From: Rhodococcus qingshengii
GTDB taxonomy: Bacteria; Actinomycetota; Actinomycetes; Mycobacteriales; Mycobacteriaceae
Direction of reading: 5' to 3'
DNA length: 64,000 nt
NCBI RefSeq assembly: GCF_021025955.1
Contig: NZ_JAJNCL010000001.1
Coordinates: forward strand, 976,990 to 1,040,989
The stretch's first letter is position 1; each line of letters starts with the position of its first letter. Made by a program: the position numbers and the translations under genes. The notes under the pieces are model-generated. The model saw only the letters and a list, made by a program, of their open reading frames with translations, ran no database searches and was not told the DNA's origin. Shown here piece by piece: positions 12,202 to 20,386 of this stretch.

Positions 12202-13149
12202 CTACGAGCCGAGAGAGCCGCTCGATCCGCCCGACAGTGCGATGTCACTGGCGCCGCGAAGAATTCGCAGCGGCGGCAACGGCCCTTGGTATGCCTCGGA
12301 ACCGCTGATCAGATCACCGGCAGCGTTGAACGCGATCGCTTCACCTTGTGGCTCGTCGGGAAGGGGAACACGAATCGGTTTGGTGGTCAACGCTTTCGCG
12401 ACATCACCATCGGGAGCTGAATACACGTAGACGTCCGTGTACGTGCGAAGCGCTACCACCGTGCCGTCCTTGCTCACGGCGCCGCCCGTGACTGCCATCG
12501 TCCCGGCATGAGGAACCGGCCCACCGGAAGTGAGGGTGGGCGTCATCCTCAGCTGGCCCACTTCGGCCAACGTGGTCGGCGATGCCGTACTCAGATCTTG
12601 AACATGCTGTCGCTCAGCGGTTGTGTAGACGACGCTTGCGCCGAAGTAGTCCTTGGTGACGATGACGGGAAGCCCGTCGCTCTGGATCAACAGTGTCTCG
12701 GCGTCGTGCGCCCCGTCCGGATAAACCAGGGGGTAGGAGGTGGCAGTGCCTGAAGCCGGATCGAGTTCGATCAGACCGATCGACGTTCGCATCGCGTTGT
12801 TGTCGCCGATGTCTGCCAGCCACAGATGGCCGTCAGGAGCCGACGAGAGATCCTCGACATCGACGCGAGGGGTGCCCACATTGATCCAGCGCTGAACGTG
12901 GCAGTTCGAATCGAGTTGGGCGACGCGATCGTCAGAGCCGCTGTCGCCGATTGCGTACATTCCGGCCGCGGTGACGGTGAGTCCGGACAGCTCCGAAAGG
13001 CCCGCATCGGTGGGTGTGCACAGAGCGTCGAAGACCCGCGAGGCCTGTTTCGCCGCTGCCGGAGCAGCGTGAACACCAGCGACTGCGGCGGCGAGAACAA
13101 CTGAGCCGGCAGCCGCGAAAATCGAGTGGGCAAGCGCGCGATTCCACAT
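12202..13149 (-). CDS. Secreted protein, probable beta-propeller-like fold
   Basis: 315 residues with a Sec signal peptide (ALAHSIFAAAGSVVLAAAVAG, cleavage near AAPAAA). The mature part is rich in repeated strands such as YAIGDSGSDDRVAQLD, LWLADIGDNNAMR and VVALRTYTDVYVY, which suggest propeller blades as in SMP-30 or esterase-like phytase folds. The DIGDN motif recalls calcium-binding loops. The enzymatic role is unknown. ATG 13149 is chosen because the signal peptide begins there; the frame extends to 13287 without a better start. It lies 48 bases upstream of the DUF3105 gene and may be co-transcribed. Confidence 0.7.
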   Translation of the reverse strand: MWNRALAHSIFAAAGSVVLAAAVAGVHAAPAAAKQASRVFDALCTPTDAGLSELSGLTVTAAGMYAIGDSGSDDRVAQLDSNCHVQRWINVGTPRVDVEDLSSAPDGHLWLADIGDNNAMRTSIGLIELDPASGTATSYPLVYPDGAHDAETLLIQSDGLPVIVTKDYFGASVVYTTAERQHVQDLSTASPTTLAEVGQLRMTPTLTSGGPVPHAGTMAVTGGAVSKDGTVVALRTYTDVYVYSAPDGDVAKALTTKPIRVPLPDEPQGEAIAFNAAGDLISGSEAYQGPLPPLRILRGASDIALSGGSSGSLGS

Positions 13150-13831
13150 CACAATGGAGTCCTCCGGGCCGAAGAATCGGGACTTAGTACCCAGAGGATA
13201 CTGGACGTCCGTCTCGCAGAAGTCACCCGTTGCCCTGACCAAACGCCGCCCCCCGCGGCTAGAAGCCGCCGCAAGCGCGCCGGCCACTGAATCGCGTTGT
13301 CGGCGCGGGTGTTAGGTATCCGGCGATAAACTGACCCAATTGCCCCTGCTGAGAGGGAAGAGACTGCGATCGAGTTGGTAGAGATGGACGCCGCCCGCGC
13401 CTGGGTGATCGAGCGACTCCGTTTCCCTCAACGATCCCCACGCACCACCGCAGTCTTCGACTGGACATCTGTGAGTTCGTCCACGCAGTCCGCCTTCGCA
13501 GCGGTTCAAATCACCTGGCCACGCGCAGCGGTCCCTGTCTGCTTTCCGGGTGATCGGATCGCACTTCCGTCCGAGACGACATCTGCTGTCAGCCGGTGAG
13601 TACCGCTGCGTGATGGCCGATCAGTTCTTCGTCTGGCGTGAGGCTACCGGTAGCGCCGCCGCCGCCTGAAAAGGCGCCGGCGACAAGTCCGTTGTATCAC
13701 CACGCATCCGAACACACTGTGCCACCGAATATTCACGTCAATATGACAATGCCCGCTATGGTTTCTGGCGATGTACCGGCCGTCGATGCTGCTCGCCCCT
13801 GAGACCACCGCCGGTTGAAGGAGACAATACT
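13150..13831. other. Intergenic region with no convincing gene
   Basis: About 680 bases separate the secreted protein gene from the DUF389 ruin. Short open frames on both strands have no recognisable domain or good start. A hairpin at 13658-13681 (nine of ten paired bases with a GAAA loop) is the only structure seen; no T-tract follows it. A GGAG-type site (gaaggagac) lies just upstream of the DUF389 frame at 13832. Confidence 0.5.
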
Positions 13832-14794
13832 GTGCTGCATCTGCGCGTCATCTCGCCGAGTGAGCGAACCGGAGACGTGTTGAACATGCTGGCTGCTGAG
13901 CCCGGGGTCACTCATGTGACGCTCGCGCTCAGTGCCGCTGTCGATCCGCCTGGGGATGTGATCGAGGCGGATGTAGCGCGTGCCTGCGCTAATGATGTGC
14001 TTGCTGCGTTGACTGCTCTGGACTTGGTGAGGGCCGGCGGTATTTCGTTCGAGCCGGTGGGAACCGTGCTGTCCTTCTCAGGGGAACGGGCGGGCGCTGC
14101 GGCTCCGACAAGGTCGGACGAGACGGTGGTGTGGGAGCAGCTACTCGCTCAGGCGAGGGAGGGGGCCCGTCTGACTCCCGCGTTTCTTGCTTTTCTGGTG
14201 ATCGCATTTTTGCTCTCGGCAGTCGGTGTTGCCACTGCTTCGCCGCTGACCTTGGTCGGTGCAATGGTGGTGGGACCCGAATTCCGGCCATTGGCAGCGC
14301 TTTCAGTGGGTCTGGTACGTCGAGACAAAGGGCTCGTGCGCAATTCGATACGCACTCTGGCGCTCTCGTTTCCGGCCGCGATGGCGTTCACCGGCCTGGC
14401 CACCCTGCTGTGGATTCATCTGGGCTGGGTCGGGGTCGGTGATGTCGAGAACGCCCGCGCGTTCGATTTCATCTACGAGGTGTGACCGTTCTCGCTGGTG
14501 GTAGCACTGCTAGCGGGAGCGGCAGGCATGCTGGCAATGGTCACCTCCACCTCTACTGTCCTGGTGGGCGTATTCATCTCGGTAACGACGGTGCCAGCTG
14601 CGGGGCTGGCTGTCGTCGCGGTCTTCGCGGGGAAGTGGAATGTCGTGCTGAGCTCACTTGCTCAACTCGGTGTCAATCTGATCGGCATTGTGCTCGCTGG
14701 AGTGTTTGTGCTGCTGCTGTTTTCGTTGCCGCGGTCCGGTCGTCAATGGAAGTCAGTCACACGCCGGGAGGCCAGCCTGGGCAAAGCGCCGTAG
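13832..14794 (+). pseudogene. DUF389 membrane protein interrupted by in-frame TGA
   Basis: Residues before and after a TGA at 14483-14485 are in the same frame and together make one full DUF389 protein (about 320 residues). The first part has the domain start MLHLRVISPS and the motif LVGAMVVGPEF; the second has [16 protein letters not shown]. The intact paralogue at 33343-34308 shows that translation should continue across the stop ([10 protein letters not shown] against FIYEV-stop-PFSL). A single base change, for example GGA to TGA, would explain it. The C after TGA is a context tolerant of readthrough, so a low level of full protein is conceivable. Start ATG or GTG is near 13832. Confidence 0.75.
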
Positions 14795-14959
14795 GCAAGC
14801 AATTCCCAGAGCCGCCGGACCTGGACTCCCAAGGCTTTTGACGAATAGCCGTCTTCCCGATGGACGCGAACGTCCGGAGAAGCAAACGCCGCAACAAACA
14901 GATTCCGCCTGCGAGCCCCATACTTGGATTTCGAACTTCTTCGTCTTCGCTCAAGCCTT

Positions 14960-15336
14960 GACCCGCCCGACGCAGCGCATGTTCTGACGCTCGTGGAAGG
15001 CGCCGGCGCAGTTCTGGTCCGTCTCGGTCTGGGCGGATTCTCGGTGCGCGATGTAGCGGTGAAACTGTCGGCACCCGCCATCCTGGTGGTTGTGTCAGGA
15101 ATGGGCACGCTCAACCACAGTGCCTTGAGTGTCGAATCGTTGGTGAGTGCGGGTGTGCGGTTCGTCGGGTTGGTGATCGGGTCCTGGCCGCAGAATTCCG
15201 GCTTGGTTGAGTGGGTAATCGCGACGACTTCGTGTCGGTCGCCGGTGTGCTGTTGCTCGGCTCGAGGCCGGCTGGGATCGACGTTGTGGTTTCCAAGGAT
15301 TGCGTGGCCGGTCCTTCATGGGGTGTGCCGGATTGA
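14960..15336 (+). pseudogene. Remnant of dethiobiotin synthetase (bioD), C-terminal half
   Basis: The reading frame from about 14960 to 15207 encodes typical BioD core motifs: LTLVEGAGAVLV, FSVRDVAV, GTLNHSALSVESL and VGLVIGSWP. At about 15210 the frame shifts, and the continuation (NRDDFVSVAGVLLLGS, ending at TGA 15336) is the expected BioD C-terminus. The N-terminal P-loop (GTGTGVGKT) and first helices are missing upstream. No other biotin gene is nearby. It is a dead fragment. Confidence 0.7.
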
Positions 15337-15416
15337 GGCCTGCCGCTGGTGGATAGCCGCCAAGAGATCCACCAGCGGCACGAGATACTTGCTGAGATCT
15401 TGTTCTGTCGAGAGCT

Positions 15417-16892
15417 CTATGCCTTCTGGAGTTGGTCGCCGCGGATCCAGCAGGCGTGGAATCCTGACGGAACTCGCTGCGGCAGTAGGACGCGAGCGAC
15501 GGGGCCGTCCTCGATGTTCTCGGCATCGAAGATGTTGATCTCGCCGCGATCCTCTGCTTCGTCGTTGACGAAGCAGACCAGGTAGCCGTCGGTTTCGCTG
15601 GTGGAGCCGTCGCGCGCCGCGAAGGGCGCTTCGGAACCCCATCGTCCCGGTCCGAACTTGTGCTCTTCTTTGGTTTGGGTCTGGGAGTCGAATTTTACGA
15701 GTCCGTCGAAGAGGAGGGTGGGTTCATTCGCGAGACTCATGTTGTACGAGTACCGATGCTCTCGGCCCATGATTCGCGAGTCGACGCTGGGAAACTCGAC
15801 GTTGGCGTCGTCGAGCGGCGTCTCGGTTGTCATTCCGGTGCGAAGGTTGAAACGGTACCGGTAGAGCTGCGCATCGAGACGCATGTATGCAAGCATGTTG
15901 GACAGTGGATGCTCGAAGGTGGACTGGTGCTGAGGGTTCTTCACTCGGCAGGCATCCATGATGATCTCGTCGCCCTGTTCCCAGGAGTTGACGACGTGAT
16001 AGATGTAGCACGGTTTCGCCTCGAACCAACGAACGTCCTGGCCTGTCCCGTGGCGGGGGATGACAGCAAAACGGGCGGGTAGAGCCTGATCGTAGAAGAT
16101 CCGGTACTTGCCGGCTTTCCGGGCCTCATGGTCTTGTACCAGCGGGAGATCCATGAGGACCGAGTAGTTCTCGGTGATCGCGATGTCGTGCGGCAAGCGG
16201 GGGCCGGGAAGGTCGATCTTTGTTTCATGTGTCTGCGTGCCCTCGGCTCCGATGATTCCGTACCGCAGGTAATCCATATCCGGCCCGTAGTCGAACCAGA
16301 TGAGCTCGCCCGTCGTCTCGTCGACTTTGGGGTGAGCCATCATGTCGCCGGCGAAGGTGCCTAGGAAGTCCTGTGCACCTAGTGTTTCCAGCGACAGAGG
16401 ATCGACGGCGTACGGTGTTCCGCAGAGATACCACGTCGAGAGTACCTGGCCGCGGTGGTAGATGACGTCGGTATTGGAGGCGTCCTTGATGCCGAGTCCG
16501 TGGCCGTTACCCCACGGGTTGTCCTTGGGGTTCTCCATCAGTCCGGTCCACAATGCGCCGCCGGCCTCCGATTCCTGCTCGAAAGAACGAGTGTGGACGT
16601 ACCGATTGCGGTATCTGACCTTGCCGTTCTCGAAGTGGGCGGCGTGGATCATGCCGTCCCCGTCGAACATGTGGTAACGCCCGGTGGACGGGAACTGACG
16701 GTTCGGACCGTTCCGAAGGTAGACACCGTTGAGGTCCGTGGGGATCTCGCCGATCACAGTCAGGTCCTCAAGTGTCAGTTCATCTTTCACCGGAGCGAAC
16801 ACCCCAAGAAGGTAGGGGTTGTCTTCGCCGCCGTTCACGGGACGTGCGACCGCGATCGGCGCCTCGCCGGCAGGCAACTGAGTATTCGTCAT
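15417..16892 (-). CDS. Carotenoid cleavage/lignostilbene dioxygenase family protein
   Basis: A 491-residue seven-bladed propeller enzyme that would cleave a C=C bond with O2 using Fe(II) held by four His. The four His motifs are visible: MMAHPK, RLPHDIAIT, CYIYHVVNSWE and SGFHACW. The N-terminus shows GVYLRNGPN and FDGDGMIHA, standard for the family. Members cleave carotenoids, stilbenes or phenylpropenes such as isoeugenol; I cannot choose among them. The start ATG overlaps the stop of the upstream PaaI thioesterase gene (ATGA), placing it last in a five-gene minus-strand operon with acyl-CoA ligase, thiolase and aldehyde dehydrogenase. Confidence 0.88.
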   Translation of the reverse strand: MTNTQLPAGEAPIAVARPVNGGEDNPYLLGVFAPVKDELTLEDLTVIGEIPTDLNGVYLRNGPNRQFPSTGRYHMFDGDGMIHAAHFENGKVRYRNRYVHTRSFEQESEAGGALWTGLMENPKDNPWGNGHGLGIKDASNTDVIYHRGQVLSTWYLCGTPYAVDPLSLETLGAQDFLGTFAGDMMAHPKVDETTGELIWFDYGPDMDYLRYGIIGAEGTQTHETKIDLPGPRLPHDIAITENYSVLMDLPLVQDHEARKAGKYRIFYDQALPARFAVIPRHGTGQDVRWFEAKPCYIYHVVNSWEQGDEIIMDACRVKNPQHQSTFEHPLSNMLAYMRLDAQLYRYRFNLRTGMTTETPLDDANVEFPSVDSRIMGREHRYSYNMSLANEPTLLFDGLVKFDSQTQTKEEHKFGPGRWGSEAPFAARDGSTSETDGYLVCFVNDEAEDRGEINIFDAENIEDGPVARVLLPQRVPSGFHACWIRGDQLQKA

Positions 16893-17386
16893 CGTTTTCC
16901 TTCCATCGATTTGAGCTCCGGTCCCATCCGGGGCCGGATCACCAACTGCGTGCATCGGAACTCGGCGATACGCCGGCCTTCCTCGTCCAGGACGCTCGCA
17001 TCCCAGAGGTGAGTGCGTCGCCCACAGTGGACGGGCGTGGCGACCGCCGTGACCATTCCCGATCGTGCGGTTCCGAGGTAGTTCGTCTTGATTTCGAGTG
17101 TGGTGAAGGAATCACCGTCCGCCAGTGCCAGGCGTGTGCCGATTCCGCAAGCCGTATCTGCCAGTGCAACAACAGTTGCCGCGTGTAGATATCCGTTGGG
17201 TGCCAAGAGTTCTTCCCTAACGGTCAGATCGGCGATGACCGATTCTGCCGAGGCTTTGCGGATGCGCATGCCGATCAGGCCCGGCAGTCGCCCTTGAAGC
17301 ATGGCGTTCAGCTCATCGGTCAGTGGGAGGTCGACGCCGGTAGGTGTTGCTCTCGGAAGCCCTACCGGGGATTGGTTCCGGCTCAT
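16889..17386 (-). CDS. PaaI-type hotdog thioesterase
   Basis: 165 residues with a hotdog fold. The motif ELLAPNGYLHAATVVALADTACG corresponds to the HGG/NxxGxxHGG active region of the PaaI group, with NG and H preserved. It probably hydrolyses an aryl- or acyl-CoA formed by the ligase encoded four bases upstream, recycling trapped CoA esters. It sits between the acyl-CoA ligase (stop at 17390) and the carotenoid-oxygenase gene, which it overlaps by ATGA. Confidence 0.82.
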   Translation of the reverse strand: MSRNQSPVGLPRATPTGVDLPLTDELNAMLQGRLPGLIGMRIRKASAESVIADLTVREELLAPNGYLHAATVVALADTACGIGTRLALADGDSFTTLEIKTNYLGTARSGMVTAVATPVHCGRRTHLWDASVLDEEGRRIAEFRCTQLVIRPRMGPELKSMEGKR

Positions 17387-17389
17387 CGA

Positions 17390-19189
17390 TCACAGATTCT
17401 GTGCGATGTGGACTCGCAGGTCGCGGCGCTGTAGTTTCCCGACCGGGTTGCGCGGCAGCTCCTCGACTGTGACGAGCCGTTCGGGCAATTTGAACGACGC
17501 GATGTCCTTGGCACGCAGGAATTCCACCAGTGCGTCGAGTGAGACACTCGCCTCAGGCATGGGAACTACGACGGCACAGCACTTCTCACCGAGGACAGCG
17601 TCGTCGTAGCCGACGATCGCAATGTCCGAGACGTGGGGATGCTCGAGGAGTAGTCCCTCGATCTCTGCCGGCGCGATGTTCATTCCGCCTCGGATGATGA
17701 TTTCCTTGCTGCGGTCGACGAACTTGAGGTACTCGCCGGATTCTCCGCACAGTTCGAAAACATCACCGCTGCAAAGGTACCCGTCGTCGTCGAACGGGCC
17801 TTTCCCTGCGGTTCCCGCGAGATAGCCGGCGAATACCGTCGGCCCCTTCAGTCGAAGTTCACCGCGACCGCCAACCCGGGTGACGACCTCACCTGTCGTC
17901 AAGTCGACCAGGCGCACCGAGGTACGTTCTGCGACCGACGTTACCCAGGTCCTGGTGGTGGCACCGTAGTTCGGCAGATACTCGGCTCGGATCATCGGGT
18001 CGGGGGTGTCGCACGCAGCCCCGAGCAGACATACGCCTTCATTGGATCCGAAGAAATTGAGAACCTCGATGCCGAGGTCGTTCTGCCAGTCGCGCACTAC
18101 CCCGGGAGGCAGTGGCGCACCGCCGGATCCAACTGTGTGCAACGACGACAGGTCGAATGTGGAAAGCAGGTTCGGGTTCTGCAGCAGCATGCTCAAGACA
18201 GTGGGGGGCATGCTGGCATGGGTGACATGGTGCCGTTGAACCTGGTTGAGGAAGACTGCGATGTCCAATGGATGGTGCTGGACGAGGTGCGCGCCGCTGA
18301 GCAGCCACGGCAGCAGGGACGTCGCGAATCCTGCCATATTCACCATTGGGAAGGGACCGAGAATGATTGAGTCCGAGTCGGTCCGGAGTCCGTCCTGCAC
18401 CGCCCGGCCGATTGCGAGCCAGTCGGCGTGGCACCGGGGGACACCCTTGGGTGCTGCTTCGGTCCCGCTCGTCCAGCAGATCGTGATGCAGTCGTTGACA
18501 GTTCGGTCGAGTTGGCTGTAAGCCTTCCGGACTGCGTTGATGTCGTCAGCCGTCGATGAAGCCCCGTCCAACGGCACACCTGCGTTGTCCTGCGATGGTC
18601 CGAAGGTGAAGACGCAACGTAGCGACGGAGCTACACCGATGAGGGTGAGGGCTTCCTCGTGCGGCGCTCGGTCATGCAGTCGCGTCGCGGTGACGACGGC
18701 GACTGCCTCGGACGATTCGACGATCCGGCTCAGTTCGTGTCGTCGGTAGGAGGCTGGCATGGGCGCCGCAATCGCTCCGAGACGCCACAGCGCCAGGTAC
18801 GTGGCGGCAAGGGCGATCGAGTTGGGCAGCAGGACTGCAACAACGTGACCGGGGCCCACTCCGTGCGCATGCAAGGTTGCGGCGATGTCGTCGATACGTG
18901 CATCAAGTTCACACCAGGTCAACGAACCGGGCGAAATCCCGGCGATGTCCGAGAGATTCTGCGGGTCAGTCATGGCAGGTGCGTCGCCGCGTGAGAGAAC
19001 ATGACCGTCGAAGAGGTTGAGAACCGTTTCAGGAAGCCACCATCCACGTTCGAGATGATCGAGGACCCGACTTTCGGGATGGCAAGCGCGCAACTGATTC
19101 GTGTGATCTTGATCCATGATGGCATTCACGAGTTTCGTTCCCTTGGATGGCTTGGCAGGCGTGGACGACGGGCGGGGGAGAAGAGTCAT
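17390..19189 (-). CDS. AMP-forming acyl-CoA synthetase (ANL superfamily)
   Basis: 599 residues. ANL core motifs are present: the P-loop-like ICWTSGTEAAPKGVPR, FFGSNEGVCLLG (A5), YLCSGDVFELC (A7), VDRSKEIIIRGGMNIAPAEIE (A8) and the catalytic Lys in NPVGKLQRRDL (A10). It would activate a carboxylic acid, perhaps an aromatic or short-chain acid from the dioxygenase and aldehyde dehydrogenase steps, as its CoA ester. ATG 19189 overlaps the upstream thiolase stop by ATGA and is preferred over a later ATG at 19114. Confidence 0.85.
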   Translation of the reverse strand: MTLLPRPSSTPAKPSKGTKLVNAIMDQDHTNQLRACHPESRVLDHLERGWWLPETVLNLFDGHVLSRGDAPAMTDPQNLSDIAGISPGSLTWCELDARIDDIAATLHAHGVGPGHVVAVLLPNSIALAATYLALWRLGAIAAPMPASYRRHELSRIVESSEAVAVVTATRLHDRAPHEEALTLIGVAPSLRCVFTFGPSQDNAGVPLDGASSTADDINAVRKAYSQLDRTVNDCITICWTSGTEAAPKGVPRCHADWLAIGRAVQDGLRTDSDSIILGPFPMVNMAGFATSLLPWLLSGAHLVQHHPLDIAVFLNQVQRHHVTHASMPPTVLSMLLQNPNLLSTFDLSSLHTVGSGGAPLPPGVVRDWQNDLGIEVLNFFGSNEGVCLLGAACDTPDPMIRAEYLPNYGATTRTWVTSVAERTSVRLVDLTTGEVVTRVGGRGELRLKGPTVFAGYLAGTAGKGPFDDDGYLCSGDVFELCGESGEYLKFVDRSKEIIIRGGMNIAPAEIEGLLLEHPHVSDIAIVGYDDAVLGEKCCAVVVPMPEASVSLDALVEFLRAKDIASFKLPERLVTVEELPRNPVGKLQRRDLRVHIAQNL

Positions 19190-20382
19190 TGCAGACGCCT
19201 GACGACGACGGCAGCGCCCAGTCCGAGAGCCGCCGGAATGGTGATCAGGGCGTACTCACCGTCGATGTGGCGCAGTTGGTCGAGGGCGTTGACCAGCAGC
19301 ACTGCGCCGCCGGCGCCGAGTGGATGTCCAGTGGCCATGGAACCACCGAGCGGATTCACAATGGCTGGATCGAGCTCGAATTCGCGGGTCATCAACAGCA
19401 CAGATGCCGCGAAGGATTCGTTCGCTTCCACGACGTCGAGTTGTGGCGCCGTGATCCCGGCGTTGGCCAAGGCGCGCTGTGCTGCCGCCACGGGCGCGGT
19501 CAGGAGCGGAGAACGCACTGCGGCTTGCGCGACACCGATCACCTCGGCTACCGGCTCTCGGCCGAGGCGTGCCGACGCGGCACGCGAGCCGAGGACAGCT
19601 AACGCTGCGCCGTCGGCGAGTTGAGGCGCGGTCGCCGACGTATGCAGTCCCGTCGCGGCACGAGGCGCGGACGGCAATCGATACGCGACCCGTTCCCACG
19701 ACGGATCTTCCCCGAACAGTGTCGGTAGTTCGGCGAGCCCGTCGACGCTCAGGCCTGCACGCGGGCCCTCGTCTGTGGAAAGGATCGTCGTGTCGTTCGA
19801 CCGTACCGCGATGATCGAATCGGATGACGGCGCCGCGAGCGCCCGCTGGTGCGAGGAAACTGCGCACTCGTCGAGTTGCGTTCTGGTGAAGCCGCACTGG
19901 GCGGCCGTGAGATCGGCGGAGACTCCGATCGTGACGTAACCTGTGCGGTCTCCGAGCTCGTCGTCGATCGCGAAGGAGGGCTTGTCGGCCATCATCGGGA
20001 CCCGAGACATCGATTCGACTCCTCCGGTGACTACGACGTCCGCAATACCGGAAGCAACCTTGGCGGCGCCGGTCTCGATGGCGTCGAGGCTCGAGCAACA
20101 CAGCCTCGACACGACGCCGGCATTCACTTCGTCGGGCCAGCCGGCCCACAGTGCCGCGGCACGCGCGACGTTGCCGCCCTGGTCACCGAATGCGGTGCTT
20201 GTCCCGATTATGATGTCCCTGACCAGTTCGGGTGCTAGGCCGCGTTCTGCTGCTGCCGACAACAACTGGCCGAGAAGGTCGTGAGCCGGAACGTTCGCGA
20301 GGGTGCCGCCTTGGCGACGGACCCGGGCTTTCGGAGTGCGGATGGCGTCGTAAATGTAGACGCCGGAAGAGAATTGCGACAT
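19186..20382 (-). CDS. Thiolase-family protein with altered C-terminal active-site motif
   Basis: 398 residues with thiolase fold. The nucleophile Cys is present (SRLCCSSLDA, Cys about 95) and the GHPLGAGGA His motif is present. The C-terminal motif that normally carries the second catalytic Cys (CxGxGxG) is replaced by a Cys-free ITIPAALGLGAA. The asparagine motif reads ANESFAA. The protein may catalyse a different Claisen reaction, act as a degradative thiolase with low activity, or be structural. It lies between the PaaN-like dehydrogenase gene (4 bases upstream) and the acyl-CoA ligase (ATGA overlap), so it clearly belongs to the operon. Confidence 0.82.
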   Translation of the reverse strand: MSQFSSGVYIYDAIRTPKARVRRQGGTLANVPAHDLLGQLLSAAAERGLAPELVRDIIIGTSTAFGDQGGNVARAAALWAGWPDEVNAGVVSRLCCSSLDAIETGAAKVASGIADVVVTGGVESMSRVPMMADKPSFAIDDELGDRTGYVTIGVSADLTAAQCGFTRTQLDECAVSSHQRALAAPSSDSIIAVRSNDTTILSTDEGPRAGLSVDGLAELPTLFGEDPSWERVAYRLPSAPRAATGLHTSATAPQLADGAALAVLGSRAASARLGREPVAEVIGVAQAAVRSPLLTAPVAAAQRALANAGITAPQLDVVEANESFAASVLLMTREFELDPAIVNPLGGSMATGHPLGAGGAVLLVNALDQLRHIDGEYALITIPAALGLGAAVVVRRLQ

Positions 20383-20386
20383 GCTG

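Noticed and set aside
13658..13681. GC hairpin as a rho-independent terminator
   Set aside because: No T-tract follows and no plus-strand gene ends just before it; kept only as a note in the intergenic entry.
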